DNA from: JAEZAA01 sp964514485 | GTDB taxonomy: Bacteria; Pseudomonadota; Gammaproteobacteria; Pseudomonadales; Oleiphilaceae | Assembly (NCBI GenBank): GCA_964514485.1 | Contig: CAZEWG010000014.1 | Span: 1-64,000 of the forward strand | DNA length: 64,000 nt | Direction: 5' to 3' | In this document: in pieces, positions 1 through 8,980 of the stretch | Position numbering within the stretch: position 1 is the first letter of the stretch | Layout of the letters: each line of letters opens with the position of its first letter | Program-made: the position numbers and the translations under genes | The notes under the pieces: model-generated | What the model was told of the DNA's origin: nothing | Databases searched by the model: none | What the model saw: the letters and a program-made list of their open reading frames with translations, nothing else

Positions 1-885
1 AGCCACGCCAGGCAGGACCAACGCATATTTTTTGGCCCGATGCCACATCTGCACTGCCGCCCGGTACTGTCCCAAGCCTTGATAAGCCAGGCCGTAGGCG
101 TATATCGCAGCGGGAGAGGCTTCACTCCGGACCCGCACCTTCTGTAAAAAAGTCATGGCCTTGCCATAGTCTTCCGCCCGCAGCGATAGCTGGCCGGCAC
201 TCAGATGGATTTGGTCACTGAGAGCCAACCCTTCCGGCGAGGTATTGGTCATCGCTCCGGCGACTCGCAAAGCGACCAGCGCCCGGGACGGATCCACATC
301 AAGCTCTGCATATTGCATCGCCAGGTTATAGTAGCCATAGGCGGTCCAGAGGGAGTTTTGGCCCATCCGCGCCAAAATTGGCGCCACCTGCTGAAGATGC
401 CCTTGATGCATCAGGCTCATGGCGAGATAGTAAGAGGCCTCATCGCGATACTCGGCGGGAAGCTCCCCTCCCAGTTTTCTGAAGGTATCAATCGCTTCCT
501 GCCACTGGCCCTGCTGATAACTCAACCTGCCCCGGTATAGTCGGCTGACTTCGCGGATGGCGGGCTCCCGGTTGGTAAAATCAAGATGCTCGAGAATGCC
601 CTGGGCCTGTTGAAACAGGCCCAGATGCAACGATGACTCAACCGCCAGCAGATGGTTGAGGTTATGGTATTTGTTGGCAATGTGAGTGGCCCCGGTATGA
701 GTGCTTTCCAGCAGGTTCAGGGCCCGGAAATGATCGTTGTTATAGATGTGATAGAGCGCTTCTTTATAGAGAAGATAATCGGCACGACTCTCATCGGCCT
801 GCGCCACGGCAGCAAACAGCATTGCTGCCAAACCGCCCACTAAAACGCGCAGTATCCTGGCTGCCGGATTCTTGTGCGAGGTCAT
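1..885 (-). CDS. exported TPR-type repeat protein (C-terminus off window)
   Basis: Reading leftward from an ATG at 885, about 295 codons are open to the window edge, so the C-terminus is missing. The first 30 residues form a signal peptide (basic start, hydrophobic core, AVAQA-type cleavage site). The rest is helical and repetitive: paired-helix units with alternating Ala, Gly, Tyr and Leu, such as the stretches around QGQWQEAIDTF and YGLAYQGLGQYRAAVQMW, typical of tetratricopeptide repeats. It should be a periplasmic scaffold. It lies 12 bp downstream of the exported protein at 898-1425, so the two are likely co-transcribed. An in-frame ATG at 891 is an alternative start. I do not recognise a specific family; the function is unknown. 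Confidence 0.8.
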   Translation of the reverse strand, partial: MTSHKNPAARILRVLVGGLAAMLFAAVAQADESRADYLLYKEALYHIYNNDHFRALNLLESTHTGATHIANKYHNLNHLLAVESSLHLGLFQQAQGILEHLDFTNREPAIREVSRLYRGRLSYQQGQWQEAIDTFRKLGGELPAEYRDEASYYLAMSLMHQGHLQQVAPILARMGQNSLWTAYGYYNLAMQYAELDVDPSRALVALRVAGAMTNTSPEGLALSDQIHLSAGQLSLRAEDYGKAMTFLQKVRVRSEASPAAIYAYGLAYQGLGQYRAAVQMWHRAKKYALVLPGVA

Positions 886-897
886 CGGCATACCTGC

Positions 898-1425
898 CTA
901 TTTGTATTCCCGAATTAGGAAATCAGGAAGGTTGGCAGCATTTCTGGAATCCTGCACTACCAACTCAACCAGCTTGGCGCTGTGTTGCTTTTCCAGGTCG
1001 TAGGACACTTGCTGGCGATAATAGCGGTCATCGGCACCCCGGCCGTTAAATACCGCCTCAATCCGATGACTCCCCGCCCCCAGGTTCCCCATGTAAAGCC
1101 GCTGGACACCGCCCCGGTTGAGGGCATTGATCTCCCGGTCGGAATAGAGATAGGTGGTGGCCAGGCGCCCGTTCACCTTGAGCTCGACGGAATCCAGCTG
1201 AAAACCACGCTTGCTATTAATAGCAAGGAATACAACGATCTGACTATTGGCGGGATAGAGCAGTTCTTCTTCCAGCTCAAACAGTTCCCGATTCAAGTCG
1301 ATGACCTGTTTTTTAAGAGCTGTGGCCCGTTCTTCAACAGACGACGCCTGAGCCGTCAGAAAAAGGGGGGCTGCCAAGCATAGGAGGAAAAAAGTGAATC
1401 GTGTGACAAATCGGTCCATGATCAC
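898..1425 (-). CDS. small exported protein with coiled-coil segment, unknown function
   Basis: A 175-residue protein. The N-terminus (FFLLCLAAPLFLTAQA) is a signal peptide, followed by a short charged coiled coil (about residues 30-55, with the repeated ELFELEEELL pattern). The rest looks like an all-beta domain, with GSHRIEAVFNG resembling a PEGA- or Ig-like strand pair. Translation starts at GTG 1425 or ATG 1419; an AAGG sits upstream of both. It directly precedes the exported TPR protein and probably forms an operon with it, suggesting a periplasmic complex, which is inference. No enzyme motif is visible and I do not recognise the family. Confidence 0.75.
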   Translation of the reverse strand: MIMDRFVTRFTFFLLCLAAPLFLTAQASSVEERATALKKQVIDLNRELFELEEELLYPANSQIVVFLAINSKRGFQLDSVELKVNGRLATTYLYSDREINALNRGGVQRLYMGNLGAGSHRIEAVFNGRGADDRYYRQQVSYDLEKQHSAKLVELVVQDSRNAANLPDFLIREYK

Positions 1426-1454
1426 GGGTCTGCCTTATTCTTGTTTAGTCTGCC

Positions 1455-1488
1455 GGACTGGAGTGCCAACATCATAGCACTCCAGTCC
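1455..1488 (-). terminator. perfect 12-bp stem-loop downstream of the CoxE-type VWA gene
   Basis: Positions 1455-1466 and 1477-1488 are perfect inverted repeats around a 10-nt loop. It lies between the end of the VWA gene (1564) and the start of the exported protein (1425), where termination of leftward transcription is expected. There is no T-run on either strand, so it may instead be an mRNA-stabilising hairpin. Confidence 0.5.
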
Positions 1489-1563
1489 TGATGGGATGTG
1501 AACTCAATTCACCAAATCCACAACCAGCTTACTTTTAACTGGCCTGCAAAACGCGACTACACC

Positions 1564-2742
1564 TCACTTGCTGAGGTATTTCATTCCCTTTTCCAGCCCT
1601 TCCAGCGTCAAGGGATACATGTGCCCGGAAACCAGTTGTTTGGTGATCCCCAAAGAGCCGCCGTCGCCCCAGTAGTTTTCCGGCAAAGGATTCAGCCAGA
1701 TCACCTTGTCAAACTTATCGGTCACCCGCTGCATCCACACCGCGCCGGCTTCCTCGTTCCAGTGCTCAATGCTGCCACCTGGCTGCGTTATCTCGTAGGG
1801 GGCCATACTGGCATCCCCAACAAAAATCACCCGGTAATCGGAGCTGTATTTGTGCAGGATATCCCAGGTCAGAGTGGTTTCGTTCATGCGGCGAATATTG
1901 CTTTTCCACACGCTTTCATAAATGAAGTTATGGAAGTAGAACGACTCCAAATGTTTAAACTCACTCCGCGCCGCGGAGAAGAGCTCTTCACAAACCCGGA
2001 TATGGGGGTCCATGGAACCACCTACGTCCAAAAACAGCAGCACCTTTACGGTGTTGTGGCGTTCCGGAACCATCTTGATATCCAGATATCCGGCATTACG
2101 GGCGGTACTGCGGATGGTATCGGGTAAATCCAGCTCTTCCTGGGCACCCTGGCGGGCGAACTTCCGCAGCCGGCGCAGGGCCATCTGGATATTCCGGATC
2201 CCAATGGTAATGCTGTCATCCAAGTCTTTGTAGCCACGCTGCTCCCAGACTTTGACCGCGCGCTTATGTCGGGAGTCCTTCTGCCCGATGCGGATACCTT
2301 CCGGGTTATAACCATCGGCCCCAAAGGGAGAAGTTCCGCCGGTGCCAATCCATTTGTTCCCTCCGGCATGCTTCTCTTTCTGCTCCTCCAGACGTTTCTT
2401 GAACGTCTCGATCAGCTCTTCCAAACCGCCCAGGGACTGGATTTTGGCCTTTTCTTCTTCCGTCAGGAAACGTTCGAACTCGGCCCTTAGCCATTCCTCT
2501 GGAATCATCTGCTCCAGGAGCTGATTCAGATCCTCCAAGCCTTTGAAATAAGCCCCAAAGGCCCGGTCGAACTTGTCAAAATGACGCTCATCCTTTACCA
2601 GACAGGCCCGGCTCAGGTAATAGAAGTCATCCATGTCGGCAAATACGACGCGCTTCTCAAGCGCCTCCAGCAAGTCCAAAAGCTCCCGCAAAGAAGCGGG
2701 AACCTTGGCTCGGCGTACTTCCAGAAAGAAGTCGATCAACAT
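1564..2742 (-). CDS. VWA domain-containing CoxE-like protein
   Basis: 392 residues from the ATG at 2742, chosen over an upstream TTG because AAGG precedes it. The C-terminal half is a von Willebrand A domain whose metal site starts with DVGGS (residues 239-243) in place of the usual DxSxS; DVGGSMD is a form I associate with this CoxE-like family. The N-terminal half is helical and charged. It lies 90 bp downstream of a MoxR AAA+ ATPase. MoxR and VWA proteins act in pairs as chaperones inserting cofactors or remodelling complexes, so this is the likely substrate adaptor. No client enzyme is encoded nearby. Family assignment is strong; the physiological role is unknown. Confidence 0.88.
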   Translation of the reverse strand: MLIDFFLEVRRAKVPASLRELLDLLEALEKRVVFADMDDFYYLSRACLVKDERHFDKFDRAFGAYFKGLEDLNQLLEQMIPEEWLRAEFERFLTEEEKAKIQSLGGLEELIETFKKRLEEQKEKHAGGNKWIGTGGTSPFGADGYNPEGIRIGQKDSRHKRAVKVWEQRGYKDLDDSITIGIRNIQMALRRLRKFARQGAQEELDLPDTIRSTARNAGYLDIKMVPERHNTVKVLLFLDVGGSMDPHIRVCEELFSAARSEFKHLESFYFHNFIYESVWKSNIRRMNETTLTWDILHKYSSDYRVIFVGDASMAPYEITQPGGSIEHWNEEAGAVWMQRVTDKFDKVIWLNPLPENYWGDGGSLGITKQLVSGHMYPLTLEGLEKGMKYLSK

Positions 2743-2832
2743 AACCTTTTCGCCTCGAATACCTCGTCTCAACCGTTACCGGGTTGCATCGGCCCCGACT
2801 CCGGGGCACCTCTCAGCAGCTAACGAAGCCGA

Positions 2833-3678
2833 TCAGGACTTGCGACGGGTCATAAATGCCAGACGTTGCAGCAGATGAACATCCTGCTCATTCTTCAACA
2901 GCGCGCCATACAAGGGCGGAATGGCCTGTGCCGGGTCGTGATTGCGCAACACCTCCGCGGAAATCTCATCAGCCATCAGCAGTTTGAGCCAGTCCACCAA
3001 CTCTGAGGTGGAAGGCTTTTTCTTCAGGCCGGGCACCTTGCGAACATCAAAGAAAATATCCAGGGCTTCCCGCACCAGGTTTTTCTGCACATCCGGGAAG
3101 TGAACCCGAACAATATTTTCCATCGTTTCCTTGTCCGGAAAGGTAATGTAATGAAAGAAGCAGCGGCGCAGGAAGGCGTCCGGCAACTCCTTTTCATTAT
3201 TACTGGTGATAATCACAATCGGACGGGTCTTGGCCTGGATGCGTTGCTGGGTTTCGTAAACATAAAACTCCATCCGATCCAGTTCCAGCAGCAGATCGTT
3301 GGGAAACTCGATGTCCGCCTTGTCAATTTCGTCGATCAGCAGCACCACTTGGCGATCCTGCTCAAATGCCTCCCAAAGCTTGCCCTTCACGATATAGTTG
3401 CCGATATCGTGAACCCGGGGATCGCCCAATTGGGAGTCCCGCAACCTGGAGACCGCGTCATACTCATAAAGCCCTTGCTGGGCCTTGGTGGTGGACTTGA
3501 TATGCCAGGAAATCAGCGGCACATCCAGTGCACGGGCCAATTCTTCCGCCAGCATGGTCTTGCCGGTGCCCGGCTCCCCCTTGATCAACAGGGGCCTTTG
3601 CAGGGCCATGGCCGCGTTGACGGCCATTTTCAAATCGTCAGTCACAACATACTGGTCGGTGCCTTCGAACTTTTTCAT
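2833..3678 (-). CDS. MoxR-family AAA+ ATPase
   Basis: 281 residues. Walker A is GEPGTGKT (34-41), Walker B is LLIDEID (113-119), and a sensor region contains the ITSNNEKELPDAFLRRC stretch typical of MoxR proteins. The length suits a single AAA+ module with its lid. The VWA partner follows on the same strand. Cytoplasmic; expected to form a ring that uses ATP to remodel a partner complex. MoxR/CoxE pairs support CO dehydrogenase, methanol dehydrogenase or other metalloenzymes elsewhere, but none is present here, so the client is unknown. Confidence 0.92.
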   Translation of the reverse strand: MKKFEGTDQYVVTDDLKMAVNAAMALQRPLLIKGEPGTGKTMLAEELARALDVPLISWHIKSTTKAQQGLYEYDAVSRLRDSQLGDPRVHDIGNYIVKGKLWEAFEQDRQVVLLIDEIDKADIEFPNDLLLELDRMEFYVYETQQRIQAKTRPIVIITSNNEKELPDAFLRRCFFHYITFPDKETMENIVRVHFPDVQKNLVREALDIFFDVRKVPGLKKKPSTSELVDWLKLLMADEISAEVLRNHDPAQAIPPLYGALLKNEQDVHLLQRLAFMTRRKS

Positions 3679-3992
3679 TCGCTATGCCTCGTAGAAAATC
3701 TGGCGGCTCGTGCCCGCTTTCATATACAAAAACAGTGGCTTGAAGATAAGATCAACCCAGTTAAACGAGCGTTTGAATCTGGTGGCAGTATAAACGTAGG
3801 CTCAGGCGCTCACAACCGAGGCGGTCGGGATCAAGCTTTTAGCAGAGTTTGATGGAAAACCAGCCTGTTATCTGCCTTGCATGGAATTTATCCCAAAATC
3901 TCGTTATGTTTACATGATTGAGCAATGGGTAGTTTTGAACCTTCGCGTTCAACAGCAAGGCTGCCTGCAGTATCCCCCAAGGAGATCCATTT
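3679..3992. other. divergent intergenic region between moxR-like gene and cysK
   Basis: About 314 bp containing the leaders of two divergent genes. The only clear element is the cysK Shine-Dalgarno AAGGAG shortly before the ATG at 3993. I saw no convincing -35/-10 pair, small ORF or RNA gene. A CysB site would be expected from family knowledge, but its consensus is too loose to call by eye. Confidence 0.4.
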
Positions 3993-4961
3993 ATGTCACG
4001 CCTCTATGAGGACAACTCGCTTTCCATCGGTAATACGCCCCTGGTCCGTCTGAACAAGATCGGCAATCGCAACATCTATGTCAAAGTGGAAGGTCGCAAC
4101 CCTTCCCATTCGGTCAAGTGCCGTATCGGTGCCAATATGATTTGGGATGCGGAGAAGGCGGGCAAACTGAAGCCTGGCATGACCATCATCGAGCCCACCA
4201 GCGGCAATACGGGTATTGCGCTGGCCTATGTGGCAGCGGCTCGGGGCTACAAGCTGATCCTGACCATGCCATCCAGCATGAGCCTGGAGCGCCGCAAGGT
4301 GATGAAGGCATTGGGTGCTGAAATTGTCCTGACCGAGCCGGCCAAAGGCATGAAAGGGGCGATCGCCAAAGCAGAAGAGCTTCTGGCCAGCAACCCTGAT
4401 CAATACTTCATGCCCCAGCAGTTTGAAAACCCGGCGAACCCGGAAATTCACGAGCAGACGACCGGTCCGGAAATCTGGAATGACACTGATGGCAAGGTGG
4501 ATATTTTCGTCTCAGGTGTCGGCACTGGTGGCACCCTGACCGGCGTTTCCCGCTACATCAAGAAAACCCAAGGCAAGGCCATCCTCTCGGTGGCGGTGGA
4601 GCCCACGGCTTCTCCGGTCATCAGTCAAACCCTGAAAGGTGAGGAGCCCACCCCCTCCCCCCATAAAATCCAGGGGATTGGAGCCGGCTTCGTACCCAAG
4701 AACCTGGATCTGTCGATGGTTGACCGGGTAGAAACCGTCTCCAATGAAGACGCCTTTGCCTACAGCCATCGCCTCATGCGGGAAGAAGGCATTCTGTGCG
4801 GCATCTCAGGTGGTGCTGCCGTCGCGGCCGCGGACCGGCTGGCACAACAGCCCGAGTTTAAGGACAAAATGATTGTAGTGATCCTGCCCGACTCCGGTGA
4901 GCGCTACCTCTCCAGCCCGCTGTTTGAGGGCATGTTCAGCGAAGCAGAACTGGTACAGTAA
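3993..4961 (+). CDS. cysK: cysteine synthase A (O-acetylserine thiol-lyase)
   Basis: 322 residues, the same size as E. coli CysK and close to it throughout. It makes cysteine from O-acetylserine and sulfide in the cytoplasm with PLP. The PLP lysine is K42 in NPSHSVKCRIGANM, the substrate loop is EPTSGNTGIAL, the phosphate-binding loop is GVGTGGTLTG, and the C-terminal GISGGAA replaces the common GISSGAA. An AAGGAG ribosome site precedes the ATG. It is a single-gene unit followed by a strong hairpin. CysK rather than CysM is supported by length and by the VKCRIGANM and HKIQGIGAGF segments. Confidence 0.97.
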   Translation: MSRLYEDNSLSIGNTPLVRLNKIGNRNIYVKVEGRNPSHSVKCRIGANMIWDAEKAGKLKPGMTIIEPTSGNTGIALAYVAAARGYKLILTMPSSMSLERRKVMKALGAEIVLTEPAKGMKGAIAKAEELLASNPDQYFMPQQFENPANPEIHEQTTGPEIWNDTDGKVDIFVSGVGTGGTLTGVSRYIKKTQGKAILSVAVEPTASPVISQTLKGEEPTPSPHKIQGIGAGFVPKNLDLSMVDRVETVSNEDAFAYSHRLMREEGILCGISGGAAVAAADRLAQQPEFKDKMIVVILPDSGERYLSSPLFEGMFSEAELVQ

Positions 4962-4973
4962 GGGTTCGGCCTT

Positions 4974-5002
4974 GGTCCGGCTCCCCAGGCAGGAGCCGGA
5001 CC
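4974..5002 (+). terminator. stem-loop after cysK
   Basis: An 11-bp perfect inverted repeat (4974-4984 with 4992-5002, 7-nt loop) lies 12 bp after the cysK stop and before the convergent amidotransferase. It has no T-tract, so it may stabilise message ends or terminate both convergent genes inefficiently. Confidence 0.55.
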
Positions 5003-5021
5003 GATACCAGCGGTTCAATTC

Positions 5022-5801
5022 CTACAACAACCGCTGCACCAAGCAGCCGTCCTTGAATACCAATAACTCTCCCGCCTGCATGGACTGCCAGGTTTCATCA
5101 CGGGTAAGCGGCTCGGTCGCAATCACCGTAACCACATCATTGGGTGTCGTCACCTGCTCAAAGTCCACCGTAATGTCTTGATCATGCAAGGTCGCCTTGC
5201 CGAAGGGCGAACGCCTGGTAATCCAACTCAACTTGGTTGAGCAATAGACAAACAAATGCTCGGAGTCGGAAAACAACATGTTGAAGACGCCCCGCTCCCG
5301 CAGCCTGTCGCAATGGCCTTTGATAATCTCAGCCAGACGCTCGGTTCTCGTCGCCTGCTCCTTGCCCAGCTGATCCTTGATGCCACCCAGCAACCAGCAA
5401 AAGGCGCGCTCGCTATCGGTGTTTCCCACCGGACTGAAATGATCCGAGACCAGATCCTCATAGGAGGAAAGCTGCCCGTTATGGGCAAAGCTCCAGATCC
5501 GCCCCCAAAGCTCCCGGGCAAAAGGGTGGGTATTTTCCAACCCAACACCACCCACATTTGCCTGGCGGATATGGCTGATCACGATCCGGCTTTTGATGGG
5601 ATAGTCCCGTACAAAACGCGCCATCTCCGACGAACAGCTGGGCTGAGGGTCGCGGAACTCGCGCAATGAACGGCCTTCGTAAAAGGCAATGCCCCAGCCA
5701 TCTTTGTGAGGCCCGGTTTCTCCACCCCTTCGAATTAAGCCACTAAATGAAAAGCAGATGTCGGTCGGCACATTGGCGCTCATTCCGAGAAGTTCACACA
5801 C
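5022..5801 (-). CDS. class II glutamine amidotransferase (YafJ-like)
   Basis: 259 residues. The catalytic cysteine is Cys2, exposed after Met removal (MCELLGMSAN). The Ntn-hydrolase glutaminase signatures follow: GWGIAFYEG, HIRQANVG, FAHNGQL and a GNTDSERAF segment. Size and order match E. coli YafJ and relatives, stand-alone glutaminase domains that release ammonia from glutamine for an unidentified acceptor. No synthase domain is fused or encoded beside it. Convergent with cysK. The family is certain; the partner substrate is unknown. Confidence 0.92.
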   Translation of the reverse strand: MCELLGMSANVPTDICFSFSGLIRRGGETGPHKDGWGIAFYEGRSLREFRDPQPSCSSEMARFVRDYPIKSRIVISHIRQANVGGVGLENTHPFARELWGRIWSFAHNGQLSSYEDLVSDHFSPVGNTDSERAFCWLLGGIKDQLGKEQATRTERLAEIIKGHCDRLRERGVFNMLFSDSEHLFVYCSTKLSWITRRSPFGKATLHDQDITVDFEQVTTPNDVVTVIATEPLTRDETWQSMQAGELLVFKDGCLVQRLL

Positions 5802-5889
5802 GACCCGACACCCTCATTGAACCAAACACACCACTCACAGGTTCCACCACACGCGCTTTTGACAAGATGACCGCAGCCAGCGTTCACGG

Positions 5890-8148
5890 TCAGACAGGCT
5901 TATTGTCCGTCTCATTATCCCGATCCGACAAGACCTCGGTATCCGAAATATCCAGGTCTTCCATTCCGAATTCTTCTTCATCCAGAGCGGCCAGCAGCTG
6001 GTTTTCCGCCAAAATCGCATCGGCAATCTCTTCAGGCGTGCGGGTATCCACTTCCTCTGGCTCGTCGTCCACGCTGAACATCCCGGGCTCCTCGTCGCTG
6101 CTCGGCTGTTCCGGCCAAGACTGCAGCTGAACGGATTCTGGTTCAACCAAGTCCGGCTCAGCTAAACCCGGCTCCACCCTTTCTTCAACTTCCGCAGCCT
6201 CATCCTCTTCCATGACCGGCGGTTCAGGCCCAGGTTCAGATACCTGCACCTCGCTGCCAGCTACTCCCTTGGATGTTTCTTCAAGGTCATCCGCTGATGC
6301 CCTGCGGGATCTGAGCCACAGCCCCAGCCCGATCAGCAACAGCACGCCGCCGAGGCCCGCCGCCGCCCCAACCACAATGGCCATCCGATTGGTTGGAGGC
6401 GACTGTATGGCGGGCTCGTCCCGCAGACGTTCGCTCGGCATGCCTGTCTTTTCCTGGACTAGCGACTCAACCGGGGGCAGCTCCGTGAATTCCGGTGCTT
6501 CCGCCGACACAGAGGCAGGCAATATCGCCTCTGTCACTTCAGCGGTTAGCTTGCCAACTTCCTCTTCATTCAACACCGAGCGGTACTCCCCGACTCGACT
6601 TGCCTGCCGGGGAAAGTCCAGACTCAGCGGGCCAGGTCGAAAGTTGAAAGCCTGTCCACCCTCCACCACGCCATCCAACGCCAGTTGCGCCTGATAGCGC
6701 CCCTCTCCGCCAAAAGGTTCGATCTCAAGCCCCCAGCGTCTGGCTTGGGCTTCATAGGACAACGGCCGGATCACTTTGCTGCCATCAGGACCATTGATGC
6801 TCACTGCCACCTGGGTACGATCCACCAAAATACGTTCACTGCGCGGGATCACCACCAGCCGATAGTGATCTCCCGCCCCTTCCAACTCCACGTCAATCGG
6901 CGGATTGAGCTGAATCTGCTGGGCAAAGTGACGCCGAAATGTTTTACCGTCCGCCGTGACGCTGACGGTATAGCGTCCGAGCTCCGGTAGCCCCTGAATC
7001 ACGTCACGATAGAAGCCGTCCGCGGGAGGCTGTTCAGTGGCGGAGATACGTTTGGTGCCCGACAGGTCCAGTTGATTGCTAATCGTGACATCCACATCAA
7101 CGACACTGAGAAAGTCTGGCGAAGTAACCCGCTCTTCCCCTTCATAGAAGGCTGCGGTCAGCTCCAAAACATCCCCCGGGAAGAAGTTGGCCGGCAGGGG
7201 TGACACCCGCATGGTCAAGTCGGTGACCAGTGTCACTCGGCTTCCCTCCTGAATATCCGCCTCCAGTTTCCATTCACCGTTGCTTGGCGCGGTGACGGTA
7301 ATCAACTCATAGCCGCGGTCCTGATACCAGCGGACAGACGGGGGATGTTCCCCGTTTTGATAGCGATGCCCGGCCGGATCAACCAATTTCACCGCGGGTG
7401 CTCCATCCTCCACAAAGGCCAGCACCGTAAACTCCTGAACACTGGCATCAATGCTGAAAGCATTGTTCTCAATCGGTGCCTGTTCCGCAGGGACCGCCTG
7501 ATCCAACGCTTGCAAAAAAATCCGGCTCAATGTCTCGGAGCTTTCCGCCACCGAAAACAGGCCACCGGTTTCAAGGGCCAAGGACCTCATCAAGCTGGTA
7601 TCGGCATTGCGGGAAAGCGCAATGGTGTGCAGGCGCGCACCGGAGCGCTTAATCGGCGTCAACACTTCACTGAGAATCCGGGCCCTTTCCCGGGCGTTGG
7701 TCTCGGGCTCTTCGGAAATATCCACCATGCCATCCGTCAGCAGAATAAAATGGACACCTTCTCCGGAGGCGCCGGCTTTCAAATCCGTTGAGGCGGCTTC
7801 CAGAACACCCCCAATATTGGTAAACAACGCCACCGAACGGATCTGACCTACCTGGCTGACGGCCCTTTCCCGCCAAGCGCCGTCCACGGGAGCCAGAGGC
7901 ACCAGCGCATTTACCATCCGGCCAAAGGTCCAGACCCCGGCACGAGAACCGTCCGGCAACATCCGGGCGACCAAACTCAAGGCCGGACTGCGCAGGTTGT
8001 GGGGATCGTTTTGTTTCATGCTGCCGGAGATGTCCACCAGCAACCGAACTTCAGTGGGGGCGACGTTAGAGGGCTGTTCGGCAGCCTGAATGCCAGGGAC
8101 GCAAAATGCAGCGGCCACCAAAACGATGAGGGAAAGGCGTGAAATCAT
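5890..8148 (-). CDS. membrane-anchored VWA-domain protein with acidic cytoplasmic tail
   Basis: 752 residues from the ATG at 8148, which has AGGA six bases upstream; the frame stays open further upstream but lacks a ribosome site there. A signal peptide (about 1-22) precedes a VWA domain with a complete metal-site start (DISGS, 39-43) and the LLTDGMVD segment. Long beta-rich, Ig-like stretches follow, then one membrane helix (about 589-612) and a roughly 140-residue very acidic tail rich in Glu, Asp and Pro. The large domain should be periplasmic. It resembles VWA proteins with a C-terminal membrane anchor but I cannot name a pathway. It stands alone, with no MoxR gene adjacent. Confidence 0.85.
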   Translation of the reverse strand: MISRLSLIVLVAAAFCVPGIQAAEQPSNVAPTEVRLLVDISGSMKQNDPHNLRSPALSLVARMLPDGSRAGVWTFGRMVNALVPLAPVDGAWRERAVSQVGQIRSVALFTNIGGVLEAASTDLKAGASGEGVHFILLTDGMVDISEEPETNARERARILSEVLTPIKRSGARLHTIALSRNADTSLMRSLALETGGLFSVAESSETLSRIFLQALDQAVPAEQAPIENNAFSIDASVQEFTVLAFVEDGAPAVKLVDPAGHRYQNGEHPPSVRWYQDRGYELITVTAPSNGEWKLEADIQEGSRVTLVTDLTMRVSPLPANFFPGDVLELTAAFYEGEERVTSPDFLSVVDVDVTISNQLDLSGTKRISATEQPPADGFYRDVIQGLPELGRYTVSVTADGKTFRRHFAQQIQLNPPIDVELEGAGDHYRLVVIPRSERILVDRTQVAVSINGPDGSKVIRPLSYEAQARRWGLEIEPFGGEGRYQAQLALDGVVEGGQAFNFRPGPLSLDFPRQASRVGEYRSVLNEEEVGKLTAEVTEAILPASVSAEAPEFTELPPVESLVQEKTGMPSERLRDEPAIQSPPTNRMAIVVGAAAGLGGVLLLIGLGLWLRSRRASADDLEETSKGVAGSEVQVSEPGPEPPVMEEDEAAEVEERVEPGLAEPDLVEPESVQLQSWPEQPSSDEEPGMFSVDDEPEEVDTRTPEEIADAILAENQLLAALDEEEFGMEDLDISDTEVLSDRDNETDNKPV

Positions 8149-8301
8149 ATGGTTTCCTGCAACGATACGGCCTGAGCTAAGGCCTTGACCCGATACAGTT
8201 ATAGCAGCTTTTTCAGCCACCTGAGGCAAACGGTCAGAGTTTATGGCGGATTGGACGGAAGAGCGCCGCAGGCAACTCTTCCGAAAAGCTCCCTTACCTC
8301 T

Positions 8302-8649
8302 CTAATCCGGGGAGGATGTTTGTAGCAGACGGCGAAACAAGGTTTCCAATAGCAGCACGCCCAATAAGGCAACCAGCGCCAACCCCAGCAATATTCCCGC
8401 TTGAATGGCCAACTCCATGTCACCGGTCAGTGCTTCATAGGCGAAAACCAGAGTCGCTGGCGCCAGGAAGCTCTCTGAAGGCACCGAGGCCGCGGGCGTA
8501 AACAGCAGCACTGCCAGCAGCGCCTTCATGAAACGCCTCACCCCACGCCAGGGGATGCGCTGGAAAACGGGCCACATCAATCCAAAAAAGCCAAGCGCTG
8601 AGAGCAGATACAAACCCCAGGCGATTTCATATTTATATTCGATCAACAT
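8302..8649 (-). CDS. small integral membrane protein, unknown
   Basis: 115 residues from the ATG at 8649. The frame runs open further upstream, through ycgL, so the start is judged from the hydrophobic onset MLIEYKYEIAWGLYLL and the 31-bp gap after ycgL. Three hydrophobic segments are visible: about 7-25, 40-58 and 75-103 (GILLGLALVALLGVLLLETLF). It ends with a short polar tail. It is the last gene of the dnaX-to-ycgL run on the minus strand. No recognised family; inner-membrane location inferred. Confidence 0.75.
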   Translation of the reverse strand: MLIEYKYEIAWGLYLLSALGFFGLMWPVFQRIPWRGVRRFMKALLAVLLFTPAASVPSESFLAPATLVFAYEALTGDMELAIQAGILLGLALVALLGVLLLETLFRRLLQTSSPD

Positions 8650-8680
8650 GTTTAACCTTTGCGTTGAACAGTGCGCTGCT

Positions 8681-8980
8681 TCATTCGGTGCGCCGACGGG
8701 CCCAGGCCTGCTCGGCGAGAAGCCGCATTTCCTGCATATAATCTTCAGCGGGCGGCGGCATTTGCAGATAGAAGCCTTTCTCATCAATACCGGCGAGAAC
8801 ATCCGTGGCAGAGACCCGGGAGAGCTTCCGGTTAGGCAGCAATGGCATGTCCATCACATGTACGGGGGTGCCAAAGTGCTCGATCAGTGGTGCGGGCACC
8901 TGGCTCAGCCCTTGCTTCTTATCCACGTAGAGATACATTTCATCCCGGCGCGGGCTTTTATAGATCGACAGGATTCGCAT
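8681..8980 (-). CDS. YcgL-domain protein
   Basis: 99 residues of the YcgL family (small cytoplasmic alpha/beta domain, function not established), recognised from the N-terminal ILSIYKSPRRDEMYLYV and the YLQMPPPAEDYM segment. Its start codon lies inside the 3' end of rnd (23-bp overlap), so translation is probably coupled. The rnd-ycgL neighbourhood is common in gammaproteobacteria, which hints at a link to RNA metabolism, but nothing in the sequence proves it. Confidence 0.92.
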   Translation of the reverse strand: MRILSIYKSPRRDEMYLYVDKKQGLSQVPAPLIEHFGTPVHVMDMPLLPNRKLSRVSATDVLAGIDEKGFYLQMPPPAEDYMQEMRLLAEQAWARRRTE

